From: Helichrysum umbraculigerum
Lineage: Eukaryota; Streptophyta; Magnoliopsida; Asterales; Asteraceae
DNA length: 64,000 nucleotides
Assembly: GCA_949592205.1 (NCBI GenBank)
Contig: CATIUR010000003.1
Location: 151,899,259 to 151,963,258 of the forward strand
Direction: 5' to 3'
Shown here one piece after another: positions 1 through 9,994 of this stretch. Under the pieces are notes generated by a model. That model ran no database searches and was not told the origin of the DNA. It saw nothing but the letters and a program-made list of their open reading frames with translations. Within the stretch, counting starts at the first letter, position 1; every line of letters begins with the position of its first letter. Position numbers and translations under genes: made by a program.

Positions 1-108
1 ATTAATGAGTCTAATCCACTTTCAATCTTAAATTACATCAATGTGGAATAAGTATAAGAAGCGATGAAACTTTATAACGTTTATTTTTATAAGATCAAGT
101 AAAAGTGT
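1..108. other. Host DNA left of COP1
   Basis: AT-rich sequence with no convincing ORF. It is the left flank of the Copia element COP1 and ends in the 5-bp target duplication AGTGT (104-108). The same host sequence resumes at 26427. Confidence 0.6.
104..108. repeat. COP1 target-site duplication (left)
   Basis: AGTGT immediately before the left LTR. It matches 26427-26431 after the right LTR exactly. Confidence 0.9.
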
Positions 109-712
109 TGTAAGTCCCCTAGTTCTAGGATCGATAACTTCGTTATCTGTAGTATTAAGGTGCGGAATCCCTCAATACGGTGTTATCTTACTAACAACGA
201 ATATGTTCTTATTGCGTTTAATAAGACTTTGCTTTAAACGATGAATCGTCAAAGCCTAGCCGTTAGGTTTAAGTTTTTCTCTGGTTTGCTGGAATCGCAG
301 GTTCGGAATATGCAAAAGTGTTCAAAGTGTTCAAAAAGTGTTATGATTTTTCACGTATAAAAATCATTATATAGTCTGGTCTCGGCTCGGCTCGCATGGG
401 CTTGCGAGTTCGGTCCAACTCGCAGCCCAAGCCCATTAAAGGACTCGGCTCGCCAGACTCAATCTACGCGAGTTCAGATCTCATCTCATAGCTCAACTCG
501 CTACGACTTGAGATCTCGACTCGCTACGCATCAAACGTCTATATATTTATTTCGTATTTAACATTCGTCCAACTTAGCACAATAATATGTTTAACGAATA
601 TTACTAACAAAATAAATATTTATTTACAAATCTAAACCAATGTACAAACGTAATAATAATTACACCAGTCCTATTTCAAGCTAGATCTGTTGTCACAATC
701 TATGTCCCAACA
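109..712 (-). repeat. COP1 3' LTR
   Basis: 604 bp beginning TGTAAGTCCC and ending CCCAACA on the plus strand, same length as 25823-26426. It carries a TATA-like TATATAA (minus strand, about 367-376) with a CTCGC-rich motif cluster (377-530) immediately upstream in element sense. Confidence 0.92.
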
Positions 713-727
713 GACTCCCCCTTGACA
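713..727 (-). other. COP1 polypurine tract
   Basis: On the minus strand this reads as the purine run CAAGGGGGAGTC directly before the 3' LTR. This is the expected place for plus-strand DNA priming. Confidence 0.8.
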
Positions 728-766
728 ATAGCTCTAGCGTCTTTATCTTCACGCTGTCTTTAGTCT

Positions 767-1654
767 TCATTTGTAAATCTTACTTCCTGCAAAAATTTTA
801 AGCTTGATGCATGTTTTAACCATCCTGTGATAATCTCGTGCTAAATCACCCCAACCAATAGTAGATTTGATCTTGTTCTTGTACAACATAATCAGATCTT
901 CCTTTGATAAGTTCATCAGATGTCTATGATCATATACACGAAGAATCTCTTTTTCGCCATCAGGATAATCATCATCAGCTTCAATCATAAAGGCTTCTCC
1001 TGTTCCAGCATCTACCCCCCAATATTTCAATTTTCCCAAAATATTCTGAGGCATAGTCTTCATAGGTATTTGCTTAATACAGTTGACCGCTGGATAAACC
1101 TTCTTCCTTCTTCTTCTTCCTGTCCTCTGACTAAGTTCGTTCAGCTTTATCGTTTTTCCTTTCCTTGGCTTAATCTTTGAGAACTTCATAGATAATCCTT
1201 CAGTCCTAATGATACGCTCAACATACTTAGCATAGTCATCATCACTTGGATTTATCATATCTAATCTAGCCAAGTCTCGAATCTCATATCGAGGCAATGA
1301 ACTAAACACTGCAAGCTTCTTCTCAAAATATTGAACCCCGTCAAACCTTTTGATTGCGAAGAGCTTCAGGTCAGAGTCATAATACCATCCAATAATGCCA
1401 GTTTTAAGTACACGCTTTCCAGTAATATCAACTTCTTTCAAAATGCGTGGCTTATTTTCCTTTTTCTTCTTAAGCATTCCTTGGATAAACATTGGATTAC
1501 CAACCAAATGTTTGTATTTGTCCTCTATTTCTTCAACTTCAGTATCAGAATCTTCAGAAGCATTCTCAAAAGCTTCTAAATCAATAACTGATTCTCCTTG
1601 TTCATTTACAAAAACAAATTCAGTCGTTGATGGATTCACAACATGTTCATCTAT
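767..1654 (-). CDS. COP1 ORF3, exon 5, C-terminal part
   Basis: The C-terminal 295 codons of ORF3, ending at a TAA beside the polypurine tract. An acidic linker is followed by a basic, aromatic domain with a GRRRRKK cluster and a Trp-rich C-terminal region; I do not recognise the fold. The open frame as read from the DNA begins at 1714 inside the GAG1 LTR, but those first codons are LTR sequence. Removing the nested elements joins this part in frame to 13572. Without the insertions all exon lengths add up to a multiple of three, about 1007 residues in total. Confidence 0.7.
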   Translation of the reverse strand: MDEHVVNPSTTEFVFVNEQGESVIDLEAFENASEDSDTEVEEIEDKYKHLVGNPMFIQGMLKKKKENKPRILKEVDITGKRVLKTGIIGWYYDSDLKLFAIKRFDGVQYFEKKLAVFSSLPRYEIRDLARLDMINPSDDDYAKYVERIIRTEGLSMKFSKIKPRKGKTIKLNELSQRTGRRRRKKVYPAVNCIKQIPMKTMPQNILGKLKYWGVDAGTGEAFMIEADDDYPDGEKEILRVYDHRHLMNLSKEDLIMLYKNKIKSTIGWGDLARDYHRMVKTCIKLKIFAGSKIYK

Positions 1655-1657
1655 ATT
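1653..1657. repeat. GAG1 target-site duplication (left)
   Basis: ATATT, matching 10838-10842. It overlaps the older ATTTG duplication of SOLO1, which shows the order of insertion. Confidence 0.85.
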
Positions 1658-1966
1658 TGTGACACCCCCAAATTTAATGCTTTGCGGAAGCGAGTTTTGG
1701 GTGCCACTAATCAAATATCAAAACACCAAAGTACAAGCAAACGACTCTAAATGAGACGTTTTAGAAATATATTGCAGTATAACAAAAGTAGTACAAGGTT
1801 TTAAGTTAATAGCAATACATCATTGCGAGTTCGCAAAGTTAATTAAAAGATTTTAAACACATAATCAAAGTACAAAAGATTATGCCAACAAAATCTTCAA
1901 GTGTTCATGCATGCGACTCGTACTAGCCTAGCATACCCTGCGGGCCATCTTACTGTTGCTGAGTAC

Positions 1967-3171
1967 CTGAGAATACATCACTAAAAAGGTCAACCAAAAA
2001 GGTTGGTGAATCTCACAGGTTTGTATGTACAGTAGTAAACAGTTTGCGTATATCAGTAAGTAAATCATTCACAATAGTAAAACAGAATAGTTTAATTGTA
2101 CAATAGTAATAAGTCAGTAACCAAGTATTTCACAAACATAGTAAAATCGGTGTAGTTTGTCAATCTATTGCCATGCCATGAGCCATTATAGTCGAAGCTT
2201 AACACGTCTGTAGTTTTTGCCCCCGTGAGTACTAATCCAAAAATACTCATATCAAACGAATTAGAAACGCCTGTTTATACTAGTGCGGTTCGTGGTGGAG
2301 CTACCACCCCAGGCGGGGATTGTCTGTCCCATATGGATCCATATACTAAAATTCGCGCTTATCATATAACTGACGACTATAATCAGAGGACTTCATTGGA
2401 TTAAATAGAAACTCATGCAGTTCAGTAAGGCAATACGTCGGTAATTAATACATTTTGTATTTGGATTAAAGTCGGTAAAATAATACATTTTGTACTTGTA
2501 TTCAAATCAGTAAAATAATACATTTTGTACTTGTATTATAGTTTGTAAAATAATACCTTTTGTACTGGTATTAAAGTCAGTAAAACAATACATTTTGTAC
2601 TTGTATTCAAATCAGTAAAATAATACATTTTGTACTTGTATTATAGTTTGTAAAATAATACCTTTTGTACTGGTATTAAAGTCAGTAAAACAATACATTT
2701 TGTACTTGTATTCAAATCAGTAAAATAATACATTTTGTACTTGTATTATAGTTTGTAAAATAATACCTTTTGTACTGGTATTAAAGTCAGTAAAACAATA
2801 CATTTTGTACTTGTATTCAAATTAGTAAAATAATACATTTTGTATTTGTATTATAGTTTGTAAAATTATACATTTTGTATTTGTATTAAGGTCAGTAAAA
2901 CAATACATTTTGTACTTGTATTCAACTCAGTAAAACAATACATTTTGTACTTGTATTATAGTTTGTAAAATAATACATTTTGTATTTGTATTATAGTTTG
3001 TAAAATAATACATTTTGTATTTGTATTAGTATTTCAAGTAATTTTTGTAAACAATTACACACAGTAAACAAGCAGTAGCAGTAACAAATATATTTTGTAA
3101 ACAATATATTCAGTAAACAAGTGATGCACCTCCCCCAAAGTAAAACAGTAAAAAGGGGCAGTGAGACTCAC
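1967..3171 (-). other. Putative leader intron in GAG1 3' LTR
   Basis: Minus-strand donor CAACAG|GTGAGT at 3171 and acceptor TATTCTCAG|GTACTC ending at 1967. Equivalent donor-acceptor pairs occur in GAG2, SOLO1 and GYP1 LTRs. Splicing is inferred from sequence only. Confidence 0.5.
2440..3030 (-). repeat. 35-bp tandem repeat with 105-bp higher-order period
   Basis: A monomer of about 35 bp built round AATACATTTTGTACTTGTAT is repeated. Three variant monomers form a 105-bp unit, with the variant 'CCTTTTGTACTGG' recurring at 2556, 2661 and 2766. Each monomer contains the inverted pair AATACA/TGTATT. The array lies in the putative leader intron. Confidence 0.85.
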
Positions 3172-3660
3172 CTGTTGAGCAAGCAATTCCTAAAGTGCGC
3201 ACGTATTCCAAGTGTAATCCCCTAGTGTCCTAAACACGTGAGATTATATATTTGTAAGTGTACGCGTAATAATTCGTTTGTTTAGTTGTTCGTTAAGTTA
3301 ATTACGTTCAATGTCTTCGAATTGTATTACATTTGAAGTTTCATTATATCCGTTACTCTTTATTTCATAAGTTACAAAATTTGGCACGAGTTCGAAAACC
3401 GAAATATGCCATTTTCGACCCCTAGACGACCCCGGATGGCCTAAAACTGGCTAGGCTAAGGTACTTAGCTTTGACCATTGGGTTGTTTTTGAATGACCGA
3501 GTGAATTTGAGTTCAATCCGTTACAATAAACTTTTCATCGAGAAGCTACCCTGTTTTAACTTGTTAAATCGTCGACGTTTTCGAAAATTTACTTGTTCTG
3601 TTTTAGCTAGAAATCGTCGGGCTAGTTTATTGATCCGTTGGATCATGAAACATAACGGGG

Positions 3661-3909
3661 GAATCCGCCGGATTCAAATGAATCCGCCGGATTCAATGAT
3701 TTTGAGGGGAATACGCCGTATTGGGTTGAATACGCCGGATTCAGTGATTTTTAGGGGAATACGCCGTATTCCCTTGAATACGCCGTATTCAATGTCTCAT
3801 CAGTCGGATTGGGTTCGAGGTGTGGGGAATACGCCGTATTCACCCGAATACGCCGTATTCATTGGGTTTGGGCAGGAATCCGCCGGATTCACCCGAATCC
3901 GCCGGATTC
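3661..3909. repeat. Array of ten 15-bp palindromes in GAG1 3' LTR
   Basis: Ten copies of GAATCCGCCGGATTC or GAATACGCCGTATTC arranged as five close pairs. The two main versions differ by two changes that keep the arms complementary. Two copies are mixed or degenerate. Confidence 0.9.
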
Positions 3910-4189
3910 ACGTGTCTGGTTCGACTCTGTTCGTGCAGAATGTTTACAAAACCCGTTTTAATTCCTTTTTCCGCAAACAACAACTTAATACTAAGCTAGT
4001 ACATGTTATACTACGTATTTTAAACACGAAATTAAAAAGAAACGGTGAACGATTCTTACAATTTTGAAAACGAAACGGAGGTTGATGATGATGAAGATCA
4101 CGATGATGATGATGATGAAGTAGCTAGATGATGATGATTATGTTTATGTTGTTGTTGTTGTTGATTGTTGTTGTTGTTTGATGAATCAA

Positions 4190-4336
4190 AAGAGAGAGCC
4201 GAGAGAGATAAGAGGGAAAGAAAGATCAAGACTATGTGTGCGTGTGTGTTCTGCATTATTGGGGGTCGGTTATATCCGGCCCCAATTATTGGTGGTGGGT
4301 GGTGATTTTTGACCCGTGTTTGCATACCCGATCGTT
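4190..4336 (-). promoter_or_regulatory. GAG1 LTR core promoter region (3' LTR copy)
   Basis: In element sense: the box AACGATCGGGTA (4325-4336) and CAAACACGGG, then GGATATAACC (4268-4277) as a TATA-like site, then a CTCTTATCTCTCTC stretch expected near a plant start site. SOLO1 has the same AACGATCGGGTA box at 11292-11303. The 5' LTR copy is at 10275-10421. Confidence 0.5.
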
Positions 4337-4752
4337 AAATAGTGTAATCTTTTAAAATGGTAATTTTCTAAAAATGTAATCGTATACGTTTTCAATCAAA
4401 GTATTTTATAAAAATACTTTTATGGAGATATAAAAATATATCTTTGTTTTACTTAAAATGTACGGATAGTTTTCAGTATCTAAAATGTATTTAAATTTCG
4501 AACGGAGTACGTAATTATTATTCTCAATAATAATACTTTGTTTAAAATGTTTTTCACCAAATTTTTATTTTGGGTTTCTACGTTTTGTTAGGTTCGTGTA
4601 TTTACGATTATAAATTAATCGTTTCGGTTTATATATATATCTATATATATATATATAATACTTGTGTACTTGAGTACTGACGCGTATGTAATTACGTGTT
4701 TTAAAAGTTTAAATTAGGAGCTAATTTTGGGTTATTTTGACCGGGTGTCACA

Positions 4753-4763
4753 TTCTCCCCTTG
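4753..4763 (-). other. GAG1 polypurine tract
   Basis: Minus strand CAAGGGGAGAA immediately before the 3' LTR. Confidence 0.85.
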
Positions 4764-5844
4764 TTAAGAGAATTTCGTCCCGAAATTTGTGTGTAGTAAT
4801 TGTCTGTGCATTTTCTAAGGAAGTGTGTGAATCTACTGTGAGTGCTATAACCTCATTCTAATATTACCTCCCTCCCCTTGTTAAACTAACGCCCTACTGG
4901 CCATTAAAGGAATAGAGGAAGTGTGTTGTAAGGTAGTTGACCATTTTGTCGGTAGGACAAGGTCAGTCAGTCAGTAAGGTGTAACTACACTTTGTACTAG
5001 TAGCCTAAAGTAAATAGTATCTTTCACTATGTTCCCACAATACTAGACCCTATCAGTCTCCTACAGAAACTATATGGTTCAGCCTACATTTGTTTCAGGT
5101 GGGATGTTACCCATCGTATATAAGAATAACTTTTAACCGGCATGTTTTCCCGGTATACAACAGAGTAGGATATGTTATTCCTATATATCTGCAAGCTAAA
5201 CATCGTCTCTTAAAGAAACTTATAGAATCTAAATTGTCTTCTTTCCCTAATCCTTTCGTGTACTTAGAATCTAGAGAAACATAGTAGTATTTAAGCAACA
5301 AGTAAGCTCTACCAAAGTAATTTGTATGTAGGCAGTCGGTAATGGTCAGTGTTGTCATAGTATGAGTAAAATTCTATTAGTCTTGTATAGAACTAATTTG
5401 TTACGTGGAAGCGTACCCTTAGTGTTGTTTGGTTTAAACTTAGTCTCACTGACATTGCTTGTCAGGATTTCTCCTAGAGAGTTCTTTTCTTCACTGTTGA
5501 CACTCTCATCAGCCAGTAGTGGGCAAAGGTAGTAGTAGTAAGCAAGTATAAAGTTTCGATCCTTATACCAAAAGACACTGAAGTAGCTATATTTGTCGTC
5601 TTTGGTAGAGTAAGTAGTAACTAAAGTATCATCAGATAAGGCCTATTCCTATACCTTCAGTATATAATAGCCTATAGGGTAGTACGCATTTGAGACCTAT
5701 ATATGTATATATACCTATATCACATAATAGTCTAATCAGATATGTATACAAATCCTATCTCACTCATAGGATCTAAGCTACGAAATGAAGTATCGAGTAA
5801 TAATTTAAAATTTTTGTAAAGCCAACATCATTGAGGTAGTAGGG
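4764..5844 (-). other. GAG1 non-coding interior after gag
   Basis: About 1.1 kb between gag stop and polypurine tract without a believable ORF on either strand. This is where pol would lie in an autonomous relative; I see no pol relic. Confidence 0.6.
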
Positions 5845-6927
5845 TTATCGGTAAGCGAATGTACCATCGTTGAGTAAATCAGCAAGACTAGGGTTTGGGT
5901 CTTCCCTAGCACGGAGTATGTAGGCTCTTCCTCGAGCAGGGTTGTTATTTTTGTTTTTCAGTTGAGGGCAATCCTTCCTGAAATGCCCAGTACCATTGCA
6001 CTCATAACAAGTCTTAGGTGCAGAAGTGTTGGTAGCAGTTGTGGCTGTCTTGCAATCCTTGGCCACGTGTCCGAATTTCTTGCATTTGGTGCATGGACAC
6101 TCACCATCATGATGAAGGTTACATTTTGAGCAAAAGGGTTTTCTGCCCTGATACTCCTTCCTGTCGCCCGAGCCAGTTGGGTAGGTTTTAGCAGCATCAA
6201 CCTTTTTGTTGGAGGTGGTGGGGTTTCCTTCCCACTTACGCTTGCCAGTGTTCCCAGTAGGTGTTGCAGAGGTCTCGTGTCTGACAATCTGCGCCATGAG
6301 CTCATGTGCCATACGAATAGCACTCTGAATAGTTCCAGGTTTTGACGAAGTAACATTCCCTTGAATATCCTTCGGAAGTCCACGGATGTACCTCTCAATC
6401 CGCTTACGTTCAGGATCTACCATAGATGGGCAGAGAAGAGCGAGCTGCTGAAATCGGGTTGTATAGCCGATGATGTCGTTTCCCTGAACTGTCAAGTGCC
6501 AGAATTCATCTTCCAACCTCTGGAGTTCCTCATTGGGACAGTACTCATCCCTTAGCATCCTTTTCAGTTCTTCCCATGGAATTCCATATGCAGCATCAAT
6601 TCCCACAGACTGAATATACGAGTTCCACCACGTCAGAGCACTTTCCAGAAATGTACAGGTGGCATACTTAACTTGGCAGTCTTCCGAGCAGTTACTGATC
6701 CTAAAGACTGACTCCATCCTTTCAAACCACCTGACCAATCCAATGGCACCTTCTGTGCCCTTGAAATTTAGAGGTTTGCACTTGAGAAAGTCATTGTAGC
6801 TGCAGGGTTTAGCAACAGGAGTAGAGTTCGCAGACGGTGATGACCTGGTAGCTAGAGCTTCGGCCACTCCTTGAGAAACAAATCGTGCGAGTTCAGCCGC
6901 GCTGAAAGTTTGTCTTTTCGGTGGCAT
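5845..6927 (-). CDS. gag: GAG1 Gag polyprotein (capsid-nucleocapsid)
   Basis: 360 residues starting MPPKRQ, like the Gag starts of GAG2 and GYP1. Residues of about 40-230 form the Ty3-gypsy retrotransposon Gag (capsid) domain, with landmarks GTEGAIGLVRW, ALTWWNS, VDPERKRIERYI and TSSKPGTIQSAI. Three zinc-knuckle-like motifs follow: CSKCNLHHDGEC, CTKCKKFGHVAKDC and CYECNGTGHFRKDC. It should assemble particles and bind RNA. The protein stops at the point where GYP1 continues into protease, with a short new tail (LADLLNDGTF). The GAG2 Gag ends alike (LCDLLNPGT). The frame is intact, fitting a recently active element. Confidence 0.92.
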   Translation of the reverse strand: MPPKRQTFSAAELARFVSQGVAEALATRSSPSANSTPVAKPCSYNDFLKCKPLNFKGTEGAIGLVRWFERMESVFRISNCSEDCQVKYATCTFLESALTWWNSYIQSVGIDAAYGIPWEELKRMLRDEYCPNEELQRLEDEFWHLTVQGNDIIGYTTRFQQLALLCPSMVDPERKRIERYIRGLPKDIQGNVTSSKPGTIQSAIRMAHELMAQIVRHETSATPTGNTGKRKWEGNPTTSNKKVDAAKTYPTGSGDRKEYQGRKPFCSKCNLHHDGECPCTKCKKFGHVAKDCKTATTATNTSAPKTCYECNGTGHFRKDCPQLKNKNNNPARGRAYILRAREDPNPSLADLLNDGTFAYR

Positions 6928-7726
6928 GTTCCTTCAATAACAGCCAGGAAAAATGTGAGTGTTTGTGTAAGAGTATGATCATCATAGTTGTATATATAAC
7001 AGTAATATATTACAACACAAGTGACAATCAATGGTGTAGAATAACAAAATTTGTAATCATTTAACGTGCGAGTTCAAAAGATTACAAGAGTTAGAGTTTT
7101 ACAAGGGCTGTCGGGGATATTACGTCCGAACAGATATCAGAAGTTATGCGGAATGTGATAGGGAGATAGGAAATTTGTGTACTTAGAGAAATACGGAAAT
7201 CAGGATGTTAAACATGGTAGGTGAGAGATGGACGGTCCTCTGATGACCAGTTCGTGCTGAATAAGGTGTCGAAGTTCTTAATCTCTACCTAGGTAAGTCT
7301 ATTTCGAAGAGATGACCCTCTCTGCCAGGGCACATCCCGGTACTATTTTCCTGACTCGATCAACTTACCACAGGCCTATTCTAAAGTGTGTTTGTACAGT
7401 GAGTGTGTTACTAAATATCAGAGGATCTTAATAAGCCTAATCATATAGGTGTAACCTATATACACTTATTATCCACCTAGTTGTGTCTATCACAGAACAA
7501 GTACAAGTCACGGTTCTCTCGTGGTCAGAGTCAACTAGTGCATTCCTGTTTAACATAACCCCTTTCAGATCTTACATCATCTTCATTTAATTGTACATAG
7601 TTGATCAGGCTATGTTAAATTAAACTTGTATGACGAAATCCCTGAACCAGTTATATATAATGAGGAATACTGCCTAACGGTCATAGTCTAGGCCCACTAA
7701 ATGCAACCTAGTTCGCTATAACCTTA
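6928..7726 (-). promoter_or_regulatory. GAG1 leader with conserved packaging-type region
   Basis: Non-coding leader between primer site and gag. The 230 bp next to the primer site (about 7494-7726) is strongly similar to GAG2 (about 47007-47248) although their LTRs differ widely. The first part also matches GYP1 (GGTTATAGCGAACTAG, CCTAGACTAT). Conservation across partners suggests a cis-acting signal for packaging or priming; this is inference. Confidence 0.6.
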
Positions 7727-7739
7727 GGCTCTGATACCA
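7727..7739 (-). other. GAG1 primer binding site (tRNA-iMet)
   Basis: Minus strand TGGTATCAGAGCC, three bases inside the 5' LTR. Confidence 0.9.
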
Positions 7740-8051
7740 ATCTGTGACACCCCCAAATTTAATGCTTTGCGGAAGCGAGTTTTGGGTGCCACTAATCAAA
7801 TATCAAAACACCAAAGTACAAGCAAACGACTCTAAATGAGACGTTTTAGAAATATATTGCAGTATAACAAAAGTAGTACAAGGTTTTAAGTTAATAGCAA
7901 TACATCATTGCGAGTTCGCAAAGTTAATTAAAAGATTTTAAACACATAATCAAAGTACAAAAGATTATGCCAACAAAATCTTCAAGTGTTCATGCATGCG
8001 ACTCGTACTAGCCTAGCATACCCTGCGGGCCATCTTACTGTTGCTGAGTAC

Positions 8052-9256
8052 CTGAGAATACATCACTAAAAAGGTCAACCAAAAAGGTTGGTGAATCTCA
8101 CAGGTTTGTATGTACAGTAGTAAACAGTTTGCGTATATCAGTAAGTAAATCATTCACAATAGTAAAACAGAATAGTTTAATTGTACAATAGTAATAAGTC
8201 AGTAACCAAGTATTTCACAAACATAGTAAAATCGGTGTAGTTTGTCAATCTATTGCCATGCCATGAGCCATTATAGTCGAAGCTTAACACGTCTGTAGTT
8301 TTTGCCCCCGTGAGTACTAATCCAAAAATACTCATATCAAACGAATTAGAAACGCCTGTTTATACTAGTGCGGTTCGTGGTGGAGCTACCACCCCAGGCG
8401 GGGATTGTCTGTCCCATATGGATCCATATACTAAAATTCGCGCTTATCATATAACTGACGACTATAATCAGAGGACTTCATTGGATTAAATAGAAACTCA
8501 TGCAGTTCAGTAAGGCAATACGTCGGTAATTAATACATTTTGTATTTGGATTAAAGTCGGTAAAATAATACATTTTGTACTTGTATTCAAATCAGTAAAA
8601 TAATACATTTTGTACTTGTATTATAGTTTGTAAAATAATACCTTTTGTACTGGTATTAAAGTCAGTAAAACAATACATTTTGTACTTGTATTCAAATCAG
8701 TAAAATAATACATTTTGTACTTGTATTATAGTTTGTAAAATAATACCTTTTGTACTGGTATTAAAGTCAGTAAAACAATACATTTTGTACTTGTATTCAA
8801 ATCAGTAAAATAATACATTTTGTACTTGTATTATAGTTTGTAAAATAATACCTTTTGTACTGGTATTAAAGTCAGTAAAACAATACATTTTGTACTTGTA
8901 TTCAAATTAGTAAAATAATACATTTTGTATTTGTATTATAGTTTGTAAAATTATACATTTTGTATTTGTATTAAGGTCAGTAAAACAATACATTTTGTAC
9001 TTGTATTCAACTCAGTAAAACAATACATTTTGTACTTGTATTATAGTTTGTAAAATAATACATTTTGTATTTGTATTATAGTTTGTAAAATAATACATTT
9101 TGTATTTGTATTAGTATTTCAAGTAATTTTTGTAAACAATTACACACAGTAAACAAGCAGTAGCAGTAACAAATATATTTTGTAAACAATATATTCAGTA
9201 AACAAGTGATGCACCTCCCCCAAAGTAAAACAGTAAAAAGGGGCAGTGAGACTCAC
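8052..9256 (-). other. Putative leader intron in GAG1 5' LTR
   Basis: Copy of the 1967-3171 structure in the LTR that would drive transcription. It lies downstream of the pyrimidine-rich start region and upstream of the primer site, so it would be a 5' leader intron. Confidence 0.5.
8525..9115 (-). repeat. 35/105-bp tandem array, 5' LTR copy
   Basis: Same array as 2440-3030 in the other LTR, with the same number of units. Confidence 0.85.
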
Positions 9257-9745
9257 CTGTTGAGCAAGCAATTCCTAAAGTGCGCACGTATTCCAAGTGT
9301 AATCCCCTAGTGTCCTAAACACGTGAGATTATATATTTGTAAGTGTACGCGTAATAATTCGTTTGTTTAGTTGTTCGTTAAGTTAATTACGTTCAATGTC
9401 TTCGAATTGTATTACATTTGAAGTTTCATTATATCCGTTACTCTTTATTTCATAAGTTACAAAATTTGGCACGAGTTCGAAAACCGAAATATGCCATTTT
9501 CGACCCCTAGACGACCCCGGATGGCCTAAAACTGGCTAGGCTAAGGTACTTAGCTTTGACCATTGGGTTGTTTTTGAATGACCGAGTGAATTTGAGTTCA
9601 ATCCGTTACAATAAACTTTTCATCGAGAAGCTACCCTGTTTTAACTTGTTAAATCGTCGACGTTTTCGAAAATTTACTTGTTCTGTTTTAGCTAGAAATC
9701 GTCGGGCTAGTTTATTGATCCGCTGGATCATGAAACATAACGGGG

Positions 9746-9994
9746 GAATCCGCCGGATTCAAATGAATCCGCCGGATTCAATGATTTTGAGGGGAATACG
9801 CCGTATTGGGTTGAATACGCCGGATTCAGTGATTTTTAGGGGAATACGCCGTATTCCCTTGAATACGCCGTATTCAATGTCTCATCAGTCGGATTGGGTT
9901 CGAGGTGTGGGGAATACGCCGTATTCACCCGAATACGCCGTATTCATTGGGTTTGGGCAGGAATCCGCCGGATTCACCCGAATCCGCCGGATTC
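9746..9994. repeat. Array of ten 15-bp palindromes in GAG1 5' LTR
   Basis: Second copy of the 3661-3909 array, identical as far as I can see. Confidence 0.9.

Larger units (their letters stand above)
1658..4752 (-). repeat. GAG1 3' LTR (3095 bp)
   Basis: Runs from TGTGACACCC to GGGTGTCACA. In element sense it holds a promoter box with TATA, a pyrimidine-rich stretch, CAT-type trinucleotide repeats, ten 15-bp palindromes (3661-3909), a splice donor (3171), a 105-bp tandem array (2440-3030), a conserved box (2300-2355) and a splice acceptor (1967). Confidence 0.93.

Noticed and set aside
3471..4067. 198-residue plus-strand ORF in the GAG1 LTR (again at 9556-10152)
   Set aside because: It runs through the palindrome array, antisense to the element; the repeated GIRRI/NTP pattern simply translates the palindromes.
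4098..4325. 75-residue minus-strand ORF that looks like a signal peptide plus Asn/Gln/His tract (again at 10183-10410)
   Set aside because: It translates the TATA/CT-rich promoter region and CAT repeats of the LTR; the hydrophobic stretch is a by-product of CT-rich DNA.
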